Below, piece by piece: positions 35,296-44,081 of a stretch of 64,000 nucleotides of DNA (positions are counted from its first letter, which is position 1; each line of letters begins with the position of its first letter). The stretch comes from CBDANO01 sp965197665 (GTDB taxonomy: Bacteria; Chloroflexota; Dehalococcoidia; Lucifugimonadales; UBA3495). Position numbers and translations under genes: made by a program. The DNA lies in assembly GCA_965197665.1 (NCBI GenBank), contig CBDANO010000002.1, positions 62,001 to 126,000 on the forward strand, read 5' to 3'. The notes under the pieces were generated by a model. The model was given only the letters and a program-made list of their open reading frames with translations. It made no database searches and was not told where the DNA came from.

Positions 35296-37300
35296 GTTCC
35301 GGTGTGGGAGTAGGAGTGGCTGCTGGATCCGGTGTTGGCGTTGGGGTCGGCGTCGGTGTCAAATCGGGAACGGTGATGGTGTTGGTCCAGCCGAACCCCG
35401 ACGCCTTGTAGACCATCGTATCGCCCCCCGGCGGCGTGCCGGTGCCGAAGATTTGCGCCCACTGTATAGCCCTCCCATTGTTATCGACCCAGATGTGCCA
35501 GTTCTCGTCCCAGTCGTCTCCCGCCGGATCGATAATTATCGAGTATTTCTTCGTGCTGCTGCCGCTGATGGTCTCCCGGCCCACGTAAGTCACCGTCGTG
35601 TTGGAATCGACGACGTAGCCGCAGAACACATCGGCATCGCTGGATACGGGGGAGACCGGGAAGTCCTTCCTATACTCCCAGTCCCCCCACTGGTCGTTGG
35701 CGTCCCGCTCGCGGGCGTAGCTGGCGATACTGCTCGACAGGGCGGCGCTGCGGCTGTCCGAGGACCGGACTTGGCTGCCGCTGCTCCTGTTAGCCCACGT
35801 CTCCACCGACTCCAACATCAGCTTGTTCCCCGGCATCTGGTAAATGCGGGTGCGCGCGCCCACGTCGGCGTCTATCTCCATGAACACCTTCCGGCTGGTA
35901 CCGTCGTCGGCGACGGGCGACAGGCCCTCGACTGTGACGTCCAGATACCTCAGCCCCCTGGACTGAAGGCAAGCGTCGGTAAGGTCTTGCTGCGCCTGAC
36001 CGCCGCCGAGGGTCTGCCACAGCAGGAACACGTCGTCGCCCGTCTGCATGAAGAGACCGTCGCCATACATCCCGTACCGGATAAGGCGTGGCAACAGATC
36101 AAGGTACCGCTCCTCCTGCTCGACCAGACCCTCTACACCACCGCAGTTCTTTTCCGTATGGTCCAGGGACTGGGCGTCGATCGTGATTGAACCGTCCTTT
36201 ACCGTTGCCAAGGCCGCATAGGAGTTGCACCCCAACATCCCCGAAATGCCATCCTCGTCGAACAAGATCGTCACCTCGGTTCCCTCGACCACCAAGGTGG
36301 TCCGGGTGGTCCACATCCCGGCGCCGAGATCTCTGAACTCGACGAACGCCATCAGGGACCATTCCGTGTCTGCGATGTCCTCGACAATCCGCGGTAGCGG
36401 CTCGAACGTAAACGTCTTGCCCCTGATGCTCCAGATTCTGAGGAGACTCGATCCTCCCTCCTCATCAACCGAATACTCTCTCGCCCACGTCAGGAAGTCC
36501 GTATAATCGTACTGCAGGCTCCGGGACTCATCCGGGCATGACGATTCGTCGCGGCTGAGCATGGAGACCGATGGGAAGCGTATATTCCCGTCGGATGTAC
36601 TGTAGGACGCAGCGTAGGGGCGGCAGGCGGTCACCCCGGTGACCAGCCGGTCATCTAGGAAGACCATAGTCGGTGCACGCACGTCACCGTCGGTATCAGC
36701 CTCTTGTAGGAGCCGCCATGCAGTGCCCTCCAAGTCGATGGGGCTCCCTAGTAGTGGCGCCTGACGAATGAATACAAGCCTGACCTCATCCTCGCCGTCA
36801 AGTATCTCCAGCCGTTCGCCCAGAACGCGGTACCGCTTCCATTGCATGAAAGCCGACATGTAAGCGTCCGCCTGGTCCATCACCCCTTCGGGTTCGAGAC
36901 ACAACATCTCCGTGACCGCCGTGCCGGGTGGGATTTTGAAAACCCCATCTGCGCCGACGACAGGCGTTCCATCACGAGACTGCCCGCTGAAGGAGTTACA
37001 TCCATTAATGCCGTCAAACCAGTCGTCTCCAATCCTCAGCGTTATCGCGGAATCTTCGATGACCGGTCGACCGTCCAGCAGTTCGAGGACCCAGGCGCCT
37101 TCGGCAGCCAACTCTATATCGGGGCTGGGCGACCGGGACACGTCGGGGCCGTCGGTCGTAGGCGTAGACCCCGGGGGTGGCTCAGCGTTACCGCAAGCGA
37201 CGGTCGACACCATTAGGAGGACAAGTAGTCCTCCGAATGCGCCAAGCTGTAGAACCCCCAATCGCCCGCTCATTCCGAGCTCTTTGGTGTAAATCCTCAT
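35249..37300 (-). CDS. META-domain lipoprotein, C terminus altered by an IS end
   Basis: A 683-residue lipoprotein. Signal peptide and lipobox VSTVAC (Cys36), short linker, then three META/HslJ-like modules (GAWVLELLDGRPV, GTAWRLLQEAD, DTEWSLMAF), each with a G-C-N/R core such as INGCNSFSG and MLGCNSYA. A beta-rich region near 470-640 follows, then a Pro/Thr linker. The last 15 residues, starting LRWPRLVGQNWGG, and the stop codon are read from an IS3-like terminus, so a downstream domain has probably been lost. The start follows GGAAGG. META domains are linked to heat-shock or motility phenotypes; function here is unknown. Confidence 0.82.
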   Translation of the reverse strand: MRIYTKELGMSGRLGVLQLGAFGGLLVLLMVSTVACGNAEPPPGSTPTTDGPDVSRSPSPDIELAAEGAWVLELLDGRPVIEDSAITLRIGDDWFDGINGCNSFSGQSRDGTPVVGADGVFKIPPGTAVTEMLCLEPEGVMDQADAYMSAFMQWKRYRVLGERLEILDGEDEVRLVFIRQAPLLGSPIDLEGTAWRLLQEADTDGDVRAPTMVFLDDRLVTGVTACRPYAASYSTSDGNIRFPSVSMLSRDESSCPDESRSLQYDYTDFLTWAREYSVDEEGGSSLLRIWSIRGKTFTFEPLPRIVEDIADTEWSLMAFVEFRDLGAGMWTTRTTLVVEGTEVTILFDEDGISGMLGCNSYAALATVKDGSITIDAQSLDHTEKNCGGVEGLVEQEERYLDLLPRLIRYGMYGDGLFMQTGDDVFLLWQTLGGGQAQQDLTDACLQSRGLRYLDVTVEGLSPVADDGTSRKVFMEIDADVGARTRIYQMPGNKLMLESVETWANRSSGSQVRSSDSRSAALSSSIASYARERDANDQWGDWEYRKDFPVSPVSSDADVFCGYVVDSNTTVTYVGRETISGSSTKKYSIIIDPAGDDWDENWHIWVDNNGRAIQWAQIFGTGTPPGGDTMVYKASGFGWTNTITVPDLTPTPTPTPTPDPAATPTPTPELRWPRLVGQNWGGVK

Positions 37301-37661
37301 TTCTCTACCTTCCCATCGGAGATTGTATTGCCGCAGGAATCTCCTCTGTCTTGCCGCGCCACTCACCCACAGTGCTGAAGTGGGTCTCAAATGAGTAAGA
37401 CGCATTGAACCAAGGAAGATTCTCTCGTTAAAAGTCTATGCAGGTCGAATTAGAACAAACGTACCCACGCCCGGGTACAATATAGAGTCTCTGTTCCCTA
37501 TACTACCCCAACATAATACTACCCCAACATACGGTAGCGCTCAGATGTGCTAAATCGCTGGAACTTCCTCAAAACGGGTTTTTACGAGGGAATCAAGGAA
37601 AAGTTCCCCGAAGACGACTAAAGCCTACGGACCAGGGTATACATATCGGTCCTTCAGGCTT
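37301..37661. other. Intergenic region, about 360 bp
   Basis: A lower-GC stretch. A short plus-strand frame ending at 37620 (NRWNFLKTGFYEGIKEKFPE) looks protein-like but has no start or recognised family; it may be the tail of a lost gene. Confidence 0.4.
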
Positions 37662-37712
37662 TGACCTGCCCCCTTCCCCGAGACTAACATTCCACTTGGA
37701 CCAGTTTGGGGA
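37662..37712. mobile_element. IS3-family terminal remnant
   Basis: TGACCTGCCCCC at 37662 and CTAACATTCCACTTGGACCA nearby resemble the IS3 ends at 41182 and 42413. The second block forms the last codons of the truncated gene at 37684-38226. Confidence 0.55.
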
Positions 37713-38226
37713 TTGTGGTGAAGCCCCTGAGCGTTTCGACCAGGGTACGGCACTCCGCTTCCGGGATTGACCCGACCATCGGATGCGAACCCCACGGCGG
37801 GTCTGGTTCATTGACGTGAGGGCCTTCGGGCAGACCTGCGACACGCTGGAACTGCATCAGGGGATGGACGGTCCGTCTCGTCCACGAAGCCACCGTGGAC
37901 CATCTGACGGGCCGCTCCTCGTCGTCGTTCAGATAGGCGGGGTGAAACACGCGGGCGTATGCCGGAAACCCGTTTGGTAACAGGGAACGCACCGTCGACA
38001 TGTTTGAGTCCGACAGGCGCTCTTCTACCCACCTGGCCTCCGACACGTCCTCGGAGAACTCCACGCCATCGGGCGCGAGCTTGGTCTGCCGGATGGGAAC
38101 GCCTCCTCCGGAGGAAAGCATCGCAAGGCTGGTCATGTCGGAGCCTCGCCTGCGCGACCCCAAGCGCGACATCAGCCTGGGAAACCACGATCGCCTGACG
38201 TACTTCATCTCCATTGTCACATCCAC
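37684..38226 (-). pseudogene. Hypothetical protein truncated by IS3 end
   Basis: The internal part matches an uncharacterised family seen in actinobacteria and Chloroflexi: VRSLLPNGFPAYARVFHPAY, RWSTVASWTRRTVHPLMQF and WGSHPMVGSIPEAECRTLVE then LRGFTTIP. Family members continue with a CWF-like C-terminal half, which is missing. Instead the last seven residues (KLVQVEC) are read from an IS3-like terminus. The start is uncertain (GTG 38226 or ATG 38214). The function of the family is unknown. Confidence 0.6.
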
Positions 38227-38690
38227 CTACACGCTATCTCCGGGCCGTCGCAGATTGAAGACTACACCTCCAGCCTGAACCTGAGGGCAAAAGTTCTTGA
38301 TTTTGACCAGTTAGGTGGGCCTGAGTGGACGGTAGATGGCACCATCTTCGAGATGTGGTTGGGAAGGCTGTAAGACTACCAAGGCCCTCGGCCCAAGTAG
38401 TATGGCTCAATAGGGGGGATGTAAAAGGCGGAGGTAAGGGCTTGTTGAAAAAGTCCATCTGATGGTTTGCGTCTAAAGCTGCAAGACGAATCTCGTCCTC
38501 ATGGCCTCAACTCTTACACATTTTGTCATTTTTCAACCATATTTCCCGACTTTCGACGACGTTGAAGGCCCGTTTCTCCCCAGCGTTGACTGGAGCCGAC
38601 TTTTTCAACAAGCCCTTACCTCCGCCTTTTACCAAGGCGTATCCCAGTCTATTGGTCTTGCTACTCATCGGGTTTTCTGTCTATTGAAAA
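38227..38690. other. Intergenic region carrying a MITE-like repeat
   Basis: No gene is supported. The main content is the 212-bp inverted-repeat unit at 38421-38632. The rest shows nothing recognisable. Confidence 0.6.
38421..38632. mobile_element. MITE-like unit with perfect 35-bp inverted repeats
   Basis: The arms 38421-38455 and 38598-38632 are exact reverse complements starting GTAAAAGGCGGAGGTAAGGG. The 142-bp centre has no coding content. The first 17 bases of the arm also occur at 42598-42614, inside the end of hsdM. It may be a non-autonomous element or the joined ends of a deleted insertion sequence. Confidence 0.7.
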
Positions 38691-40766
38691 TTAGCAGCGC
38701 TCCAAGCCGGTGGCGTCGACCCACAGATCCGAAAACTGCATTGGTAGACAGCCCCACAAACTGTTCCACTTGAGATACAAATGCCGCAAATCCTTCAGTC
38801 TTCCTAGTTCCGGGGGAATGGTCCCATTCAAGCGGTTGACGGCCAGCGCCAGCGTCTGTAGCTTGGTGAGCTCGCCCAGCTCTAGCGGCAAGGTTGATTG
38901 CGGGAGTAGCTTCCCGCGTTTGAAAGCAGCGACCCCTGCTCTCGTGATCCCTATCCCCCACAACAGCTCCAGCCCTATCACCCTGGCCGGCGAGCCTCCG
39001 ATCGTGATTCCTTCCCACTGGTTAATGGGAACGCCGGATCCCCAGTTGAGGTCGACGTTGTGGGCCAGAACGTCCCTCACGACCTTGAGAGCCTGGCAAT
39101 CCTCCACCAGCCCTGGGTTCCTCTCGGGTTCCGGGACCGCCAACCCGTCGCGGCATGAAGCGACATCGAAAGTCATAACCTGGTCTCCCGGGTCCCCGGA
39201 GAACTTGGCCACGTCGCTCCGCACCAGCACCTCCACGTTCCCACCGTCCGGGTCCACCGTGTAGACCACGGGACTCCCGCCCGGCTCCGGGCGAGGATCG
39301 TCGGGAACCCGCACCGCGATCCTGGAGCCGTCCGGAGACCAAGCCGCCTGGGGGCGGCCGTTCTCCTTCCCTGTCAGGAAGTCCACGGGTACATCCTCGA
39401 TAGGCGATTCGCCAACGACGACACCGTCCAGGTTGACAACACACAGCCCTACGTCGCAGGTAAACATGATGTGAGTCCCGTCGGGCGACCACTCCATGAT
39501 CCCTATCCAGGAGAGATACCGGCCATCGTAGTCCTCGAAGGTCTCCAGATCGGTTATCTTAGCGATGGCCCGGGGGGCGGAACCATCGGGGGCAAAGGTG
39601 AAGAGGGCTACATCTTCACCGTCAATCTTCGCCAGCGCCAAGCGTTGTCCGTCCGGAGACCAAGAGGCCGGGCTCACCGTCTCCGACACTCTCCTGAGGC
39701 CGGAGCCATCAGCGAGGACCGTGTATATAGCCCTCCTGTGCAAAGACTCCCCTTCCCTTTCCTGTGCGACGAACACCAATTGCTTGCCGTCGGGAGACCA
39801 TCTGGGAGCTACTTCGACAACCCTTGGGAAGGTCCTGACGGGGGTTACAATATCCTGCTCGTTTGAGCCGTCCCCAAACATGGTCCGGAGCCTACCAAAG
39901 TGGTTATAGTAACGATTGCCACGTATGAAGGCGATCCTGCCCCCATCGGGAGACCAGGTCGGGTAGTGGTCGATGTATCCGTTCTCCGTAAGGCGCTTCC
40001 GGTCCGAGCCGTCGATGGCCACGGAGGCTATCTCGTAGTGGTACTTCTCGCGCCCCGACAAAGGACGGTCTCTATACGTCAAACCCTCCGTCGAGTACTG
40101 ACATGAGGAGTAAGCAATACGTGATCCGTCGGGCGACACATCGGCGTGGAAGCCAACCACGAAGGGGAACCGGGGATTCGCGTCAACGACCGCCCGCAGC
40201 CGGGAACCGTCGGCGTCTACGATCATCACCGCTGTCCCATCATCGAATATCGTGCCGTCATCGAATATGAGGCGAGAGCCATCCGGAGTCCAATCGATGA
40301 GGTGTTCTGACTTCCAATTCCCACCACCGAAGAAGGGGGGAGGTGGGCCGCACGGATGACCTCCGCCGTGCATTTCGATTTCCGGCGTAGGAGGCGGGAC
40401 CGGAGTTGATCGATCGTTCCCGCCGGGCGTGCCGCGACTGACGGTGCCGGCCGTGTCCAGCTCCTGGGTTGGGGACGGAGTCGACTGATCGTTCCCGCCG
40501 GGCGTGCCGCGGCTGACGGTGCCGGCCGTTTTCGGCTCCGGCTCTTGGGTCGGGGTCGACCGATCGTTCCCGCCGGGCGTGCCGCGACTGACGGTGCCGG
40601 TTGCTGCCGGACCCCCGGAAGCATCTGAAGCCGTCGCTTGCGGAGTCGGATAAACATCATCGTTACTCGATTCTCTTTCACAGCCGATCATGCCGAGACA
40701 GATCACAGCGGCGATGACGGTCGCAGCGATGTTCCCAACCACTTTCAAAGCACACCCGTCAGTCAA
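38691..40766 (-). CDS. TolB-like beta-propeller lipoprotein with LRR tail
   Basis: A 691-residue lipoprotein. Signal peptide with lipobox GMIGC (Cys29); a linker with three copies of AGTVSRGTPGGNDRSTP; a TolB/WD40-like propeller from about 150 to 560 with repeated WSPDG(S/G/T)RI(A/L) blades; and a short LRR segment near 630-680 (LGELTKLQTLALAVNRLNGTI). TolB-like propellers bind proteins or act with peptidases. The start is TTG at 40766, which overlaps the TGA of the upstream truncated metalloprotease by 8 bp, implying coupling. It is the last member of the lipoprotein island. Confidence 0.85.
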   Translation of the reverse strand: MTDGCALKVVGNIAATVIAAVICLGMIGCERESSNDDVYPTPQATASDASGGPAATGTVSRGTPGGNDRSTPTQEPEPKTAGTVSRGTPGGNDQSTPSPTQELDTAGTVSRGTPGGNDRSTPVPPPTPEIEMHGGGHPCGPPPPFFGGGNWKSEHLIDWTPDGSRLIFDDGTIFDDGTAVMIVDADGSRLRAVVDANPRFPFVVGFHADVSPDGSRIAYSSCQYSTEGLTYRDRPLSGREKYHYEIASVAIDGSDRKRLTENGYIDHYPTWSPDGGRIAFIRGNRYYNHFGRLRTMFGDGSNEQDIVTPVRTFPRVVEVAPRWSPDGKQLVFVAQEREGESLHRRAIYTVLADGSGLRRVSETVSPASWSPDGQRLALAKIDGEDVALFTFAPDGSAPRAIAKITDLETFEDYDGRYLSWIGIMEWSPDGTHIMFTCDVGLCVVNLDGVVVGESPIEDVPVDFLTGKENGRPQAAWSPDGSRIAVRVPDDPRPEPGGSPVVYTVDPDGGNVEVLVRSDVAKFSGDPGDQVMTFDVASCRDGLAVPEPERNPGLVEDCQALKVVRDVLAHNVDLNWGSGVPINQWEGITIGGSPARVIGLELLWGIGITRAGVAAFKRGKLLPQSTLPLELGELTKLQTLALAVNRLNGTIPPELGRLKDLRHLYLKWNSLWGCLPMQFSDLWVDATGLERC

Positions 40767-41181
40767 TAGTCTGATACAGAGCGTAGATCGCCATGATGTC
40801 GAAGGGGTGAGGTGAACAGTCGGACTCCTGTGATAAAATGCGCGATCCTGCTCCAGCTTTCTTCAGGTTCTTACGCTCGTAGTTCATCACTGAGCCGTTA
40901 ATCGCCGGGTGATGCACGACGTCATCCGTCCAGACCGTATCATCAAAATCATCAAGCGAGCCGTTTCTGATGCCCAATACATGACCACCCTCATGAATCA
41001 AGGTTTCATAGGCACTTCCGGAAGGTGCGGGGCAAGTGTTGAAGAGCGCATCACCTAGATCTACTTCGTCATCCTCTCCCGGTATTCTTAGGCGATCGTT
41101 TTTGAACTTATTGCCGGCTAGCAGAATATCAGTGATCGCACCGAGCACTTCGTGCTCGTGCCTGGGACTGGCGCATGCTGT
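40759..41181 (-). pseudogene. Metzincin-like zinc protease, 5' end removed by IS3
   Basis: The open frame reaches the IS3 boundary at 41181 without a natural start. It encodes an extended zinc motif HEGGHVLGIRN and a Met-turn SVMNY, the two signatures of metzincin peptidases. Signal peptide and propeptide are missing. An internal GTG at 41148 could start a 129-residue remnant. Its stop overlaps the next gene's start, so the two once formed an operon. Confidence 0.75.
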
Positions 41182-41341
41182 TGACCTGCCCCCGGTCTTT
41201 GTACCACCTACTATGTTAGTCCTACAAGCGCAGGAACCGGGTCTGCAGGCATGAGGACTTCAGGCGCCGGCGGCCTGTAGCCCAGGGAGCTGTGGGGCCT
41301 GACATGGTTGTAGGCATGCCTGTACTGCTCGGTCAGCACCT

Positions 41342-42043
41342 TTACTCCAGTAGCGTGTAGAAGACCTCTCTGTCCAGTAGCTCGTCTCTTAGCTTACCGT
41401 TGAAGCTCTCGATGTAGCCGTTCTCCCACGGAGATCCTGGCTGGATGTACAGCGTTCTGGCTCCCACTCCCCCAAGCCACTCCCGAACAGCCCTGGCCGT
41501 GAACTCCGGCCCGTTGTCCGAACGGATATGATCGGGCACTCCCCTGATCATCATCAGCTCGGCCAGGGTCTCGATAACATCACAAGACCTGATGTGGCGA
41601 TCGGCCCTGATGGCCAGACACTCCCTGGTGTATTCGTCCATGACGGTCAGCAGCCTCACCCCTCTGCCGTCGTGGGTCCTGACCAGCACGAAGTCGTAGG
41701 CCCACACGTGGTTCGGTCTCTGCGGTCGTAGACGTACACAGGAGCCGTCACCCAGCCACAGACGTCCCCTCTTGGGTTGCTTGGCTGGCACCCTAAGCCC
41801 TTCCCGTCGCCAGATCCTCTCCACCCTCTTGTGGTTCACGTCCCAACCATCCATCTTCAGCAGAGCGGTGATCCTCCGGTAGCCGTACCTGCCATACCGG
41901 CTGGCCAACTCCACGATCTCCTCGGTCAGGCCCTGCTCATCCTCTACAGGTATCAGCTCATACCGATGCGTCGACCTGGGAAGGTCCAGCACCTTGCAGG
42001 CTCGCCGCTCCGAGACTCCCAACACCTCCCTCACGTGCCCCAC
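41342..42043 (-). pseudogene. IS3 OrfB transposase, C-terminal frameshift
   Basis: A 233-residue rve integrase with the catalytic residues in place: Asp in HVWAYDFV, Asp in RSDNGPEF and Glu in WENGYIESFNGKLRDELL. After FYTLLE a one-base loss brings an early stop; the expected tail (EQYRHAYNHVRPHSSLGYRP) follows in another frame down to about 41225. Its 5' part overlaps the end of orfA, as is usual for the -1 frameshift that makes OrfAB. Confidence 0.85.
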
Positions 42044-42066
42044 ACACTGGCGACGACGAGAAGGGC

Positions 42067-42345
42067 TTAGAAGTTTCCCTCCGCTGCCTCTCGCAGTATC
42101 TGATTGTCCAACGTCAGATCAGATACTGCCCTCCTCAGACGGCCGTTCTCCGTCTCCAGTCGCTTCAACCGTCTGGCCTGGTCTATCCTCAGTCCCCCGT
42201 ACTCGATGCGCCACCGGTAGAAGGTCTGCTGGGTCACCCCTATCTGACGAGAGGCTTCAGCGACCGTGCTGCCTGCCGATATAGCCACCTCCGCCTCTCT
42301 GAGCTTGTTGATCACCTGCTCTGCCGTATGCTTCCTCCTGGCCAT
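42067..42345 (-). CDS. IS3 OrfA (helix-turn-helix)
   Basis: Ninety-two residues: MARRKHTAEQVINKLREAEV, then an HTH (GVTQQTFYRWRIEYGGLRID) and a leucine-zipper-like tail ending AAEGNF. It is typical OrfA of the IS3 family. The ATG at 42345 matches the family start. Confidence 0.9.
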   Translation of the reverse strand: MARRKHTAEQVINKLREAEVAISAGSTVAEASRQIGVTQQTFYRWRIEYGGLRIDQARRLKRLETENGRLRRAVSDLTLDNQILREAAEGNF

Positions 42346-42491
42346 CTTTACCCCCTTCCTTTTCAGGCCCAGATCTAACATTACACCTGGACCAGTTCTT
42401 GGGGGGCAGGTCACCCCGGCCATCTTATGCCGGGGGCCTGTGGGCGGCTGAGAAACGAGTAGAAATCAGAAGTGTTTGGACTTGTGGTGGA

Positions 42492-44081
42492 CTAAAGCGG
42501 CCTAAGCGAGGGACATTTCTGATGAACACTTAGTCGGACATTTTCCCTGAACTTCGACAGCCATAAGTCAGCGGCCATTCCGCCCACGTGGTCCACTTTA
42601 CCTCCGCCTTTTACCGACAGGTCCGACGCAATCTCCTCCAACTGCTCTAAGGCGGCGCGGAGGTCTTCGACGATCTCCTCTGCGATCTGATCCGGGGGCG
42701 GAAGGTTGGTCGAGTCTTCCATGCTTTCGTCACGCAGCCAGAAGATGTCGAGGTTTGCCTTGTCTCGCTTCGCAAGGTCGTCGTAGCTGAAGCGGCGGAA
42801 GCGTTCGGTCTCCTGGCGCTCGTGACGAGCCTCCGGGTTGTAGCAGGTTACGAAGTCGTCAAGGTCGGCACGGGTCAGCGGATTGGTCTTAAGCGTGAAG
42901 CGACGGTTGGTCCGCAGGTCGTATATCCACAGGTCCCGGGTCGACGGGGTCTCGCTGGCGGGCTTGCGGTCGAAGAAGAGCACGTTGGCCTTGACCCCTT
43001 GGGCGTAGAAAACGCCGGTGGGCAGCCGCAGCAGGGTGTGCACGTCACACTCCTGGAGTAGCTTCCGGCGCACAGTCTCTCCCGCACCGCCCTCGAACAG
43101 CACGTTGTCGGGCACCACGATGGCCGCTCGCCCGTGAATCTTCAGCAGGGACCGCACGTGCTGGAGGAAGTTCAACTGCTTGTTGCTCGTCGTGGCCCAG
43201 AAGTCGGGACGCTCCACGATAAGGCTCTCCCGTTCCGACTCCCCCTCGCTGTTGACGAAGGTGAGACTGGACTTGCGTCCAAAAGGCGGATTGGTCAACA
43301 CCATGTCGAATCTACTGCTCGGAAGACTGCGGAGACTGTCATCGACCACGATGTTCGTCTCATCCCCGCCGATGCCGTGAAGGTACAGGTTCATGACGCC
43401 GAGCCGGGCGGCGCTGTCCACAATCTCCCATCCGTGGAGAGCGTTGTCCCGCAGGTGGGCAAGCTGGCCCTGGTTCATGCTAGAGCTATGGTTGACTATG
43501 TAATCGTGGGCCGCTAGCAGGAAGCCTCCTGTGCCGCAAGCGGGGTCGCAGATGGTGGCGCCGGGCTTGGGGCGCATGACGTCCACGATGGCCTGAATCA
43601 GGGGGCGAGGCGTGAAATATTGCCCTGCTCCGGTCTTCACATCTTGCGCGTTGCGCTCCAGCAGCGACTCATAGGCGTCGCCCTTCACGTCGGCGCTTAG
43701 GGACAGCCAATTCTCGCTGTTGATGAGCTCCCGGACCAGCCGGGTGAGCATAGCCGGCTCCTGGATCCTGTTCTGGGCCTTGCGGAATATGACGCCGAGC
43801 GTTCCGGGTTGTTGGGCCAGCGTCTCCAGGGTGCGACGGTAGTGGGTCTCCAGCTCGACGCCCTCTCGCGCCAGCAAGCTGGGCCAGCCGTAGCCTTCGG
43901 GGATGGGTGGTGGTTGATAATCCGGCAGCAGGGTGTAGGGCGGGCGGCTGCGCTCGTCCATCATCTTGAGGAAAATGAGGTAGGTGAGCTGCTCCAGGTA
44001 GTCGCCATAGGACAGCCCGGCGTCCCGAAGGATGTTGCAGTAGTTCCACAGTTTCTGTCCGACGGAGGAGGAGGTAGTCAC
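42492..44081 (-). CDS. hsdM: Type I restriction-modification methyltransferase HsdM
   Basis: A 529-residue N6-adenine methyltransferase. The N-terminal helical domain starts SVGQKLWNYCNILRDAGLSY; SAM motif I is DPACGTGGFLLAAHDY and catalytic motif IV is NPPFG. Length is typical. The GTG start overlaps the hsdS stop (GTGA). The last ~38 residues, from VKGGGKVDHVGG on, do not look like HsdM and are read from an IS-derived segment that shares GTAAAAGGCGGAGGTAA with the MITE-like unit; the catalytic region is unaffected. With HsdS it forms the methylase and with HsdR the endonuclease. Confidence 0.92.
   Translation of the reverse strand: MTTSSSVGQKLWNYCNILRDAGLSYGDYLEQLTYLIFLKMMDERSRPPYTLLPDYQPPPIPEGYGWPSLLAREGVELETHYRRTLETLAQQPGTLGVIFRKAQNRIQEPAMLTRLVRELINSENWLSLSADVKGDAYESLLERNAQDVKTGAGQYFTPRPLIQAIVDVMRPKPGATICDPACGTGGFLLAAHDYIVNHSSSMNQGQLAHLRDNALHGWEIVDSAARLGVMNLYLHGIGGDETNIVVDDSLRSLPSSRFDMVLTNPPFGRKSSLTFVNSEGESERESLIVERPDFWATTSNKQLNFLQHVRSLLKIHGRAAIVVPDNVLFEGGAGETVRRKLLQECDVHTLLRLPTGVFYAQGVKANVLFFDRKPASETPSTRDLWIYDLRTNRRFTLKTNPLTRADLDDFVTCYNPEARHERQETERFRRFSYDDLAKRDKANLDIFWLRDESMEDSTNLPPPDQIAEEIVEDLRAALEQLEEIASDLSVKGGGKVDHVGGMAADLWLSKFRENVRLSVHQKCPSLRPL

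Larger units (their letters stand above)
41182..42413 (-). mobile_element. IS3-family insertion sequence (1,232 bp)
   Basis: Both ends start TGACCTGCCCCC when read inward (41182 and 42413) and contain orfA and orfB on the minus strand. No matching target duplication is visible (left flank CTGT, right flank CCCC), so a deletion or rearrangement at one side is likely. The left end also occurs alone at 34894-34936. Confidence 0.9.
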
